This document shows, in pieces, positions 1 to 6,013 of a stretch of DNA of 10,709 bases. The stretch is from COE1 sp964445375 (GTDB taxonomy: Bacteria; Bacillota; Clostridia; Lachnospirales; Lachnospiraceae). Where the stretch lies: contig CAYUKO010000130.1 of the NCBI GenBank assembly GCA_964445375.1, positions 1 through 10,709 of the forward strand, given 5' to 3'. The notes below the pieces were generated by a model that did not search any database, had not been told where the DNA came from, and saw only the letters and a list, made by a program, of their open reading frames with translations. How positions within the stretch are numbered: the first letter of the stretch is position 1; every line of letters begins with the position of its first letter. Made by a program: the position numbers and the translations under genes.

Positions 1-1
1 T

Positions 2-307
2 GAGGTGTGTTCTAATGAGGCATCTACCAAACAGCGTAAAGTGGATGTAGATGGCAGGCAGATTATTGTTTATAAACCGGTAGTGGAAATATCAAAGGAA
101 AATAAAGGTGCACTGCAATTTTTGGACCTTATGAGTACGATTGACAGATATAGTGAAGTCAGCGGTGATGAATTTACAGTAAAGATAAAGGAGTTTATTT
201 CTATAGTAGGTGTTGATTTTAGTCAGGTGAAAAAGTATCTGTCGCTTTTTCCGGATAGAGTATATCGAAATATTTATCAGGGAGGTTTGATGAATGAATT
301 GGTATAA
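2..307 (+). CDS. AbiEi-like type IV antitoxin, C-terminal part (5' end outside window)
   Basis: The reading frame is open to the left edge, so only the last ~100 residues are visible. The GTG at 5 is probably internal, because AbiEi-like antitoxins are usually about 200 residues and no ribosome binding site can be seen. The visible part reads like the C-terminal domain of such antitoxins, ending in a short helical stretch (LSLFPDRVYRNIYQGGL) that resembles the end of DUF6088/AbiEi-like proteins. The N-terminal winged-helix DNA-binding domain expected in this family would lie upstream. The gene overlaps the following toxin gene by 14 bp, the arrangement expected of a translationally coupled antitoxin-toxin pair. 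In this family the antitoxin represses its own promoter and counteracts the toxin without stable binding (established for AbiE). The call rests mainly on the adjacent AbiEii gene and the short C-terminal resemblance. Confidence 0.7.
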   Translation, partial: EVCSNEASTKQRKVDVDGRQIIVYKPVVEISKENKGALQFLDLMSTIDRYSEVSGDEFTVKIKEFISIVGVDFSQVKKYLSLFPDRVYRNIYQGGLMNELV

Positions 308-1202
308 AGAGCATCAAGCTGAATGGAAAGAAATAATTGAAACGGTAGCCAGAGAGCTAGGAAGAAGTGAGCAAATGGTTGAAAAGGATACCATTCAGTC
401 AATGTTTCTGTTCGAACTGGCAAAATCGGAGTTGCCATTTGTGTTTAAAGGTGGAACTTCACTTTCTAAGGCATATAATTTGATAGATCGTTTCTCAGAA
501 GATATTGATTTGTCTATGAATCGAAGGCCTACACAATCAGAACGTGTGAAATCAAAAGAGTTGATAATCGAAATTGCTGAGAATCTAGGATTGGTGTTGT
601 CAAATCCAGAAGATATAAAGTCACGGTATGATTATAATAAGTATGTATTTAAATATGAATCTTTGTTTTCAATGATTCCACTGGAAATTATTATAGAAAC
701 AAGTTATTATCAGTCGGTATATCCTGTTGACAAGCATGTTGTAGGTAGCTTTGTAGGAAGATTTTGTTTAGAAAGAGATATCTTTCTGCCTGTTCCTTTT
801 GAAGCTGCAGAGGTAATGATGAATGTTCAATCCGTAGAAAGAACTTTTGTGGATAAGGTGTTCGCCGTATGCGATTATAAAATACAGAATATGCAGGACA
901 GAGATTCAAGACATTTATATGATATCTGCAAGCTCCTTCGAGAGGTTGAGCTGGATGCAGAACTGGATAAGTTAATTGATATGGTCAGAGATGACAGGAT
1001 GCAATCTAAGAATAATCCATCGGCACAGCTGGAATACATTATTCCGGATATGCTTAAGGAGATAATCAACAGCAGATTTTATGAGCCTGATTATAAAAAT
1101 GTAACACAGAAATTATTGTATAAGGATATATCATATGATTTTGCAATTGAGAATGGAATTGCAATTATTGCGGAATCAGATGTGTTTGTATATAAGAAAT
1201 AA
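294..1202 (+). CDS. AbiEii/AbiGii-family nucleotidyltransferase toxin
   Basis: This 302-residue protein has the usual length of AbiEii toxins and the four family motifs in order: GGTSLSK at 53-59 and SEDIDLS at 68-74, the nucleotidyltransferase G-S/T and D-x-D metal-binding core (D70, D72); TFVDKV at 184-189 with the conserved lysine K188; and DSRHLYD at 204-210 with the R-H-x-x-D pattern. Characterised relatives are toxins of type IV toxin-antitoxin systems that transfer nucleotides to RNA targets and stop growth, often giving abortive phage infection. The ATG at 294 has GGAGG at 281-285 about 8 bases upstream and lies inside the end of the antitoxin gene, so the two are very likely co-translated. 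No catalytic residue appears to be missing, so the toxin is predicted to be active. No clear terminator follows the stop codon. Confidence 0.93.
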   Translation: MNWYKEHQAEWKEIIETVARELGRSEQMVEKDTIQSMFLFELAKSELPFVFKGGTSLSKAYNLIDRFSEDIDLSMNRRPTQSERVKSKELIIEIAENLGLVLSNPEDIKSRYDYNKYVFKYESLFSMIPLEIIIETSYYQSVYPVDKHVVGSFVGRFCLERDIFLPVPFEAAEVMMNVQSVERTFVDKVFAVCDYKIQNMQDRDSRHLYDICKLLREVELDAELDKLIDMVRDDRMQSKNNPSAQLEYIIPDMLKEIINSRFYEPDYKNVTQKLLYKDISYDFAIENGIAIIAESDVFVYKK

Positions 1203-1249
1203 ATAGAAATGAAAATTGCATCATTTTAGAACCCAGACTTAACGAATAA

Positions 1250-1285
1250 GTCATGGGATGTGCATCTTTATTGCACACTCATGGC
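1250..1285 (+). other. Strong bulged hairpin (candidate structured RNA element)
   Basis: Bases 1250-1257 pair with 1278-1285 (8 bp including two G-U pairs). After one bulged A at 1258, bases 1259-1264 pair with 1272-1277 (6 bp), closing a 7-base loop. A second small stem, 1293-1297 with 1306-1310, follows 7 bases later. There is no T-tract, so this is not a standard terminator. It overlaps the start of a 60-codon ORF that lacks a ribosome binding site, so an RNA or DNA-structure role is at least as likely as coding. The function is unknown. Confidence 0.45.
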
Positions 1286-1435
1286 ATGTCGAGACAGTCT
1301 GCCTTCTGTCGAAAAAAGCCCAATAAATCAAAGGTTTCTGCCATTTTGGAAGAAAAAAGGATGTGTGCTTTCGGTCTTTTGAATGAAATATTTGAATATC
1401 GAAACAGTGGAGTGGTGCAAGACTCTGCTGAGTAA
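1253..1435 (+). other. Short ORF of doubtful coding status (60 codons)
   Basis: The frame would encode 60 residues starting MGCASLLHTHGM, with three cysteines and a basic patch near residues 20-26. No Shine-Dalgarno sequence precedes the ATG, which lies inside the stem of a hairpin, and the second half overlaps the approach to another long hairpin. I recognise no domain. I have only a weak, unverified impression that similar peptides are annotated repeatedly in gut clostridial genomes; if so, this could be a conserved nucleotide element rather than a protein. It is listed so that the stretch can be searched, not as a confident gene. Confidence 0.2.
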
Positions 1436-1499
1436 TAGGCTTTTGCTAAAGGGTATCACTTTTGCGAAAATGTATGATACCTTCTGGCAGAAGCCTTTT
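1434..1499 (+). repeat. 25-nt imperfect inverted repeat forming a long hairpin
   Basis: The arm at 1434-1458 and the arm at 1475-1499 can pair over 25 positions with only two true mismatches (bases 1436 and 1449) and three G-U pairs. The spacer is 16 bases and itself contains TTTT-GCG-AAAA. The 3' arm ends in CCTTTT, but no long T-tract follows, so terminator function is doubtful. The structure is larger than a usual terminator and could be the core of a small non-coding RNA, a MITE-like or recombination-site remnant, or a processed RNA hairpin. No repeat copies are present elsewhere in this window. Confidence 0.5.
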
Positions 1500-1641
1500 G
1501 GTCATTTGTGATGATGCAGTCATACCCCATGAACTGACAGTAAGGTTTGCAGAAGATGGCAGCTTTCAGTATTTAGGAAATGAAATATTGAATGATGAGA
1601 TTGCGAGTATACCTGATTATCAATATAGAATTCAAGAATAG
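1474..1641 (+). pseudogene. 55-codon ORF, probable gene fragment, unrecognised
   Basis: The frame is open from just after a stop at 1447-1449 to a TAG at 1639-1641. From the ATG at 1474 it encodes 55 residues whose second half looks protein-like and acidic (for example HELTVRFAEDGSFQYLGNEI). The ATG lies at the edge of the 3' arm of the long hairpin and has no good ribosome binding site. The beginning is therefore probably artificial, and the real coding part, if any, starts around 1500 as the tail of a lost gene. I do not recognise the family. There is no support beyond composition. Confidence 0.3.
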
Positions 1642-1662
1642 CAGTTGTGAGAAAAGAATGAT

Positions 1663-1899
1663 TTGATAATACCGATGTTCTATGGTAATTTTACAGATGT
1701 AAGAAAATTATGGAGGACATTAATAACGAAGAAGATAAAACGAATTGTCTTTTGGGGAATCATAGCTTTTTATGCAGTTTCCGTTATAAGTTATTCTATC
1801 GGGAAAATAGTGGCAGAAATAGCGGGACTGGAATATCGCTATTGGGTAGAACAGTCGTTTCGATGCATTGTGTGGTTTGTTCCAATGCTGAAATTTTAG
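1663..1899 (+). pseudogene. Possible N-terminal remnant of a membrane protein
   Basis: The 78-codon frame starts with TTG at 1663 (or ATG at 1675) and has no strong ribosome binding site. It encodes a basic N-terminus (RTLITKKIKR), one clear hydrophobic segment at about residues 28-47, and a second aromatic and hydrophobic stretch at about 67-76, ending abruptly at a TAG. The pattern of a basic stretch, a membrane helix and then a W-x-E-x-x-x-R-region helix resembles the start of CPBP-type intramembrane protease-like proteins, but the conserved catalytic motifs would lie further on and are absent. It is most likely a truncated gene. An alternative is the overlapping frame at 1710-1925, which ends in a plausible amphipathic segment (NAEILEEISEALK). 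Confidence 0.3.
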
Positions 1900-1942
1900 A
1901 GGAAATTTCTGAAGCACTCAAATAGATTATAAAAACGTCTGC

Positions 1943-1973
1943 TTGCAATCCAAAATAGAATAAATTATATAAT
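1943..1973 (+). promoter_or_regulatory. Candidate sigma-A promoter for the arsC remnant and sfsA
   Basis: TTGCAA at 1943-1948 and a perfect TATAAT at 1968-1973 are separated by 19 bases, slightly long. Reading the -10 as TTATAT at 1965-1970 gives 16. The predicted start would be near 1980, about 25 bases before the GGAGGA ribosome binding site at 2005-2010. Confidence 0.4.
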
Positions 1974-2016
1974 GATAATTAAGAAGCTCTTGTTAGTAAT
2001 GAATGGAGGAAAATAC

Positions 2017-2145
2017 ATGTTATTTATAGAATACCCTAAATGCTCTACCTGTCAGAAGGCTAAAAAATGGTTGGATGCACATAATATTTCTTATAATATT
2101 GATAAAAGCGAGGTTTGTGCGATTATATGCATTACAATCATGTAG
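2017..2145 (+). pseudogene. Truncated ArsC/Spx-family (arsenate reductase-like) gene
   Basis: A GGAGGA at 2005-2010 lies 6 bases before the ATG, so the start looks genuine. The first ~30 codons match the N-terminus of the ArsC/Spx/MgsR thioredoxin-fold family: MLFIEYPKCSTCQKAKKWLD, with the Cys-x-x-Cys redox pair C9 and C12, followed by the usual 'hnI.Y...di' region. A complete family member has about 115-120 residues. Here homology stops at about codon 30 (DKSE), and the frame runs into the sfsA leader and ends at a TAG at 2143-2145, giving 42 codons. The conserved arginine and the C-terminal R-P motif of the family are missing, so reductase or regulator activity is not expected. Its promoter and ribosome binding site may now serve sfsA, whose ATG at 2127 lies inside this reading frame. 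Confidence 0.8.
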
Positions 2146-2834
2146 TAAGAGGAATCTTCAAGGATAGGCCAAATCGTTTTATAGCTCATGTCTATGTGGA
2201 TGATATATTGGAAACGGTTCATGTGAAGAATACTGGAAGATGCAAAGAACTTTTGATACCAGGAGCCAAGGTGATTCTTGAGAAGTCGGATAACCCAAGC
2301 CGTAAGACGCAGTACGATTTAATTGCGGTTTATAAGGAGGGGTTAGGACTCATCAATATGGATAGTCAGGCGCCGAATAAAGTGGTGTATGAGTGGCTGC
2401 AGCAAGAAGAATATTTTAAGAATATGACCTATATCAAACCAGAGTGTACCTATGGAGAGTCCAGAATGGATTTTTACTTTGAATATGGTGGTAGGAAGGC
2501 ATTTATGGAAGTGAAAGGTGTTACTCTTGAGGTAGATGGTGTAGGATATTTCCCGGACGCACCAACAGAACGTGGAATTAAGCATTTGCGGGAATTGGAA
2601 AAGGCAGTGTCAGAAGGATATGAGGCATATCTTGCGTTTGTGATACAGATGCCGGGAGTGGAAAAGGTTCTTTCAAATGCCAAGATGCATAAGGAATTTG
2701 CCAAAGCTTACAAAGAAGCAGTTCAGGCAGGCGTAAAAGTATTACATTTACAGACCAAGATACAGGAAGATGCAATGCGAATTTCTTCAATAAATATTTC
2801 GGATGGAATCGTAGATGCTAAAATAACAAGCTAA
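2127..2834 (+). CDS. sfsA: SfsA family protein (sugar fermentation stimulation protein homologue)
   Basis: The 235-residue protein has the standard SfsA length and motifs. The N-terminal OB-fold-like part has the RPNRFIAHV segment (14-22) and HVKNTGRCKELLIPGA (32-47). The C-terminal PD-(D/E)xK nuclease-like domain has RMDF (113-116, D115), MEVKGVTLE (127-135, E128 and K130) and FPDAPTERGIKHL (142-154). SfsA proteins bind DNA non-specifically; the original E. coli link to maltose metabolism came from overexpression, and the true role is unsettled. I chose ATG 2127 over the upstream TTG at 2115: it gives the usual SfsA start, and an AGCGAGG at 2107-2113 would be too close to the TTG. The spacing of 13 to ATG is long, so initiation may depend on coupling to the overlapping arsC remnant. 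No terminator separates it from the lipoprotein gene downstream. Confidence 0.95.
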   Translation: MHYNHVVRGIFKDRPNRFIAHVYVDDILETVHVKNTGRCKELLIPGAKVILEKSDNPSRKTQYDLIAVYKEGLGLINMDSQAPNKVVYEWLQQEEYFKNMTYIKPECTYGESRMDFYFEYGGRKAFMEVKGVTLEVDGVGYFPDAPTERGIKHLRELEKAVSEGYEAYLAFVIQMPGVEKVLSNAKMHKEFAKAYKEAVQAGVKVLHLQTKIQEDAMRISSINISDGIVDAKITS

Positions 2835-2944
2835 AAAATCACCATAACTCATTAAAAATCGAATATACGCACCCAATCTTGAAATGCTACGATATATGCA
2901 GAGTGATTGCAACAGCAGCACTCAAGGAAGAAAGGGTGAGGTGT

Positions 2945-5011
2945 ATGAGAAGGAGATTTTCTAAAACAGTAGCATTGATGAGTGTTTGTGGTGTTGTACT
3001 GACAGGATGTGGTGGAAGCGGTGATAGTACGACGAACACAGAACAGGCAGAGACTGCACAGCAGACGCAGGAAAGTGTAAAAGAAGAGCAGACTAGCGTT
3101 GAGAGCGAGCAGAGTGTGGGAACACTGGCATATGAATTCTCAGGAAAGGATGCAGACAAAGCAGGTTATGCAGAAGGAACCATTACTTTTACGGCTCCGG
3201 CAGAAGGAACGTATAACTTGTACTGGAGTGATGATGAAGGTGCTTTGGATGGATATTATGAAATTGCACAGATGGAATTAGCAGCGAATGCTTCCGAGAG
3301 CTTTCAGTTCGAATACCATACAGCAATTCCAGCCGATGCGACGAAAGTCATTGCAATAGCAGAGGGGAATGAAGTAGCAAATGTTGAGAATGCAACAGCA
3401 ATTTACGACATTCCACAGGAGAAACAGTTAGGATATAAATCAGCAGATGCCATTTATACCTTTAATTCCTATTCAGATATTCATATTGATGAGGAACATT
3501 GGGGTGAAACACCAGCATATTGGTGGGAATATTCAGAGAAGCACTGGGCAGATGCTTTAGACTATTCAACGAAAATGAATGTAGACTTTATTTTATCCAC
3601 AGGTGATCAGGTAACAAATGCAAATCTTGATACCTTAGATAAGGAATGGCAGGCATATCAGTATATTTTATCTCAGTCGGATTATGTGAATCCGATTTAT
3701 GAGTCAGGCGGAAATCACGAGGTTCGACAGGATGGTGCTGTACCAGAAGAATTGAAGGCATTTATCATTGGAACAGGACTTGATGGTGATATACAAACTG
3801 TAGCAGAGAATAAACCATATTATTCTTTTACGGAGCCAAAGACAGGTGATTTATTTATCGTGATGGCGTTGGAAGCAGGCTATCGTCCAGCAAAATATGA
3901 TGAGTTTACAACCGAGCAGTTAGACTGGGTAGAAGGTCTTTTAGAAGAGAATTATGGAAAAGGCAAGAATATTTATCTGGTTCAGCATGCATTGATGAGC
4001 GGTTATGGACCTGGTGATGATTTGGAAACACCATACTATGGAGGTTCTATTGATACATCTCTGGAGTCAGCAGTCAGATTTAAGGAAATTTTGGAAAAAT
4101 ACAAGGACATTGTGTGGATTTCAGGACATTCCCATGAAACATTTGAACTTGGATATAACTATACAAATAATGATGGTGATGCATGCCATATGATTCACAA
4201 CAGTAGTGTAGGTAATCCAACACATGTAACCGATGGAGAGATTGATTATGCATTTAACGAAAGTCTGTCACAGGGATATTTGGTACAGACTTTTGAGAAG
4301 GCAATTATCTTCAGCGGAGCAAACCTCTGTGATCAGAAGATTTATCCGGCTTACTGCTATATTATCGATGGCAATACAACTATGACAGAAGTGTCAGAAA
4401 AGACAGGAAGAACAGACTTAGAGGTAACAGCTGGTAATGTGCGCTCTTTAATTGCAAATGTCAATACAGTATTAGGTATCAATTATGAATACAGCTCTTA
4501 TAATCAGTATCAGCAGTTAAAGAAAGACTTTTATAAGTATAAGAATGCAGATATTGATGCAATGACAGATGAACAGCGTTCCAGCGCATACGATGAGCTG
4601 TCAAAAGACATAGCAGATTTACAAAGTACGGTATTAAATGTACAAAGAATTCTGAATAATGAAGAAATCGTTATAGAGGAAGAAGTAGCCGAGGAACAGG
4701 TAGTGACTCGTGAACAACCAGTAACCGTAAGATTACATTATCATAGACCGGATGGAGATTACTCTGCTTGGTCTGTATGGATGTGGGGAACAGGTGATGG
4801 TACTGATAATGCCTTTACAGGAACGGATGATTATGGTGTATATCTTGAGTATACAGCAGACGTAGAGGTAGAAGAGTTAGGATTTATTGTCAGAACACAG
4901 GAGTGGACCAAGGATTTTGATGGTGACCAGTTTATTGACTTGAGAAATGTTACCACAGATACATTTGATGTTTATATTGAATCCGGTGTAGAAGGATATA
5001 CAACAAAATAA
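2945..5011 (+). CDS. Secreted lipoprotein: calcineurin-like metallophosphoesterase fused to a CBM41/PUD-like starch-binding domain
   Basis: The 688-residue product starts with a lipoprotein signal peptide (MRRRF, a hydrophobic core, lipobox LTGC with C22), so it should be anchored on the outer face of the membrane. A Gln/Glu/Ser/Thr-rich linker (about 23-58) and a beta-rich domain (about 60-155) precede the metallophosphoesterase domain. Its metal-binding motifs are complete: SDIH (D178, H180), STGDQV (D221), GGNHE (N257, H258), QH (H348) and GHSH (H395, H397). After a helical region (about 500-575) and an acidic linker (573-590), residues 593-688 look like a PUD/CBM41 domain of pullulanases: HYHRPDGDY, W609/W612/W614, then a KDFDGDQFIDL-type motif at 656-666. 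CBM41 binds alpha-glucans; the phosphoesterase substrate is unknown. ATG 2945 was chosen for its signal peptide and the GGTGAGG ribosome binding site at 2935-2941; the frame is open further upstream to 2879. Confidence 0.88.
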   Translation: MRRRFSKTVALMSVCGVVLTGCGGSGDSTTNTEQAETAQQTQESVKEEQTSVESEQSVGTLAYEFSGKDADKAGYAEGTITFTAPAEGTYNLYWSDDEGALDGYYEIAQMELAANASESFQFEYHTAIPADATKVIAIAEGNEVANVENATAIYDIPQEKQLGYKSADAIYTFNSYSDIHIDEEHWGETPAYWWEYSEKHWADALDYSTKMNVDFILSTGDQVTNANLDTLDKEWQAYQYILSQSDYVNPIYESGGNHEVRQDGAVPEELKAFIIGTGLDGDIQTVAENKPYYSFTEPKTGDLFIVMALEAGYRPAKYDEFTTEQLDWVEGLLEENYGKGKNIYLVQHALMSGYGPGDDLETPYYGGSIDTSLESAVRFKEILEKYKDIVWISGHSHETFELGYNYTNNDGDACHMIHNSSVGNPTHVTDGEIDYAFNESLSQGYLVQTFEKAIIFSGANLCDQKIYPAYCYIIDGNTTMTEVSEKTGRTDLEVTAGNVRSLIANVNTVLGINYEYSSYNQYQQLKKDFYKYKNADIDAMTDEQRSSAYDELSKDIADLQSTVLNVQRILNNEEIVIEEEVAEEQVVTREQPVTVRLHYHRPDGDYSAWSVWMWGTGDGTDNAFTGTDDYGVYLEYTADVEVEELGFIVRTQEWTKDFDGDQFIDLRNVTTDTFDVYIESGVEGYTTK

Positions 5012-5024
5012 CTTTTCCATAAAA

Positions 5025-5067
5025 GTATCCGTCAATCATTCTTGAAAAGGGGATGGTTGGCGGATAT
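5025..5067. repeat. 15-bp inverted repeat overlapping the araC-type gene promoter
   Basis: Bases 5025-5039 pair with 5053-5067 over 15 positions (three G-U or U-G pairs as RNA) around a 13-base spacer. No T-tract follows, so it is a poor intrinsic terminator for the lipoprotein gene, although some termination is possible. The right arm covers part of the spacer and -10 region of the promoter at 5042-5070, and the -35 lies in the spacer between the arms. An operator role is therefore a reasonable alternative. Confidence 0.55.
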
Positions 5068-5070
5068 ACT
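5042..5070 (+). promoter_or_regulatory. Sigma-A promoter for the AraC-family regulator gene
   Basis: TTGAAA at 5042-5047 and TATACT at 5065-5070 are separated by exactly 17 bases, a close match to the consensus. Transcription would start near 5077, giving a short leader with the ribosome binding site AGGGGAAG at 5093-5100. Confidence 0.65.
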
Positions 5071-5106
5071 ATTATGAAATAGAACACACAAAAGGGGAAG
5101 AGCACA

Positions 5107-5955
5107 TTGAAGTACATCTATGAAATCGTGAAATTTGATGATAAGATTCCTGCAAGAATTCTAATGCAGGACAAACCGGGCTGGCGTTGTAATACAAGGC
5201 CGCATTGGCATAAGGAAATGGAATTCGTATATATGATTGACGGAGAGATGAATACGGTAACCAATGGTAAAAAGAAGACAATCAGAAATGGGGAAGTGTT
5301 TTTCTGCAATTCTAAGGATATCCATGTAACATCAGTGCCGGACAGTCAGGCAATTTATAAATATCTTGTTGTGCAGCTTTCCTATGAAGATTTGATGAAA
5401 TATTGCGGGCAGGAGGAGACCTGCTCTTTTTCCGTAGAGGATGAAGAAACACAAAGCTTACTGGCAGAGCAGTTTGATAGATTGTTAACGATATTGGAAA
5501 GTAATGAAAGAGAGGAAGAGCAGAGATTTTCCAATATTAAAAAAACGCAGATCATTCTGGAGATTTACTATATTTTACTAACAAGATGCAAGGCAGAAGC
5601 ACTTCGTGAGACGAACAAGATAACGGCAGCAACTACCTACGCAAAACAGCTCATGGCATATATTAATCAGCATTATACAGAGAATTTGTCATTAGAAGTG
5701 TTGGCAAAAGAGGTAGGGCTGTCGACACAATATTTATCGAAGCATTTTAAAAGTGCAACAGATATGGGAATTGTACAGTATATTAATCTCATTCGCCTGG
5801 AACATGCCAATAATGATTTATTAAATGGATGTGTGACCGTTACGGAGGCAGCACTCAACAATGGATTTCCAAGTGTGAAGACTTATATTGAAACGTGTAA
5901 GAAAGTGCATGGTATGACACCTACTTATTTATTAAAGGAAAGCAGAAAAGAGTAA
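5107..5955 (+). CDS. AraC-family transcriptional regulator with N-terminal cupin domain
   Basis: The protein has 282 residues. The N-terminal half is a cupin-type sensor (HWHKEMEF at 33-40, then a beta-rich region with GEVFFCNSKDIH at 62-73), as in regulators that sense sugars or small metabolites. The C-terminal ~100 residues hold the two AraC helix-turn-helix motifs: HTH1 at about 195-215 (LSLEVLAKEVGLSTQYLSKHFK) and HTH2 at about 243-265 (VTEAALNNGFPSVKTYIETCKK), followed by the family signature GMTPTYL at 269-275. The start is a TTG at 5107, with a good ribosome binding site at 5093-5100 and no ATG nearby in frame. Its neighbour upstream is the phosphoesterase-CBM41 lipoprotein, so regulation of that gene or of a carbohydrate operon outside the window is plausible, but no target can be proven. 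The inverted repeat at its own promoter suggests local regulation. Confidence 0.93.
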   Translation: MKYIYEIVKFDDKIPARILMQDKPGWRCNTRPHWHKEMEFVYMIDGEMNTVTNGKKKTIRNGEVFFCNSKDIHVTSVPDSQAIYKYLVVQLSYEDLMKYCGQEETCSFSVEDEETQSLLAEQFDRLLTILESNEREEEQRFSNIKKTQIILEIYYILLTRCKAEALRETNKITAATTYAKQLMAYINQHYTENLSLEVLAKEVGLSTQYLSKHFKSATDMGIVQYINLIRLEHANNDLLNGCVTVTEAALNNGFPSVKTYIETCKKVHGMTPTYLLKESRKE

Positions 5956-6013
5956 TCAGAGAATCGTTTTCTGCATATAATAAGGCAAAGATATTATTTG
6001 GAGCATTATTTAT

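Larger units (their letters stand above)
1203..2016. other. Gene-poor relic zone between the toxin gene and the arsC remnant
   Basis: About 800 bases hold no convincing intact gene. What can be seen: a bulged hairpin at 1250-1285; a small hairpin (GACAG 1293-1297 with CTGTC 1306-1310); a 60-codon ORF at 1253-1435 without a ribosome binding site; a long imperfect hairpin at 1434-1499; a 55-codon ORF at 1474-1641; a hydrophobic ORF at 1663-1899; and a candidate promoter at 1943-1973. The 71-codon frame at 1710-1925 overlaps the hydrophobic ORF in another frame, and at most one of the two can be real. The mixture of short frames with abrupt ends suggests eroded genes or an old insertion, next to the truncated arsC-family gene. 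This interpretation is inference. Confidence 0.6.

Noticed and set aside
5..7. GTG at 5 as the true start of the antitoxin gene.
   Set aside because: The frame is open to the window edge and the visible protein is about half the normal family length.
2879..2944. Longer start for the phosphoesterase lipoprotein gene (frame open from 2879).
   Set aside because: The extra 22 codons have no ribosome binding site and would bury the lipoprotein signal peptide; the ATG at 2945 has a good site and gives a perfect lipobox.
5025..5067. Simple intrinsic terminator for the phosphoesterase lipoprotein gene.
   Set aside because: The stem is real, but no T-run follows and a near-consensus promoter overlaps it, so a plain terminator call is not supported.
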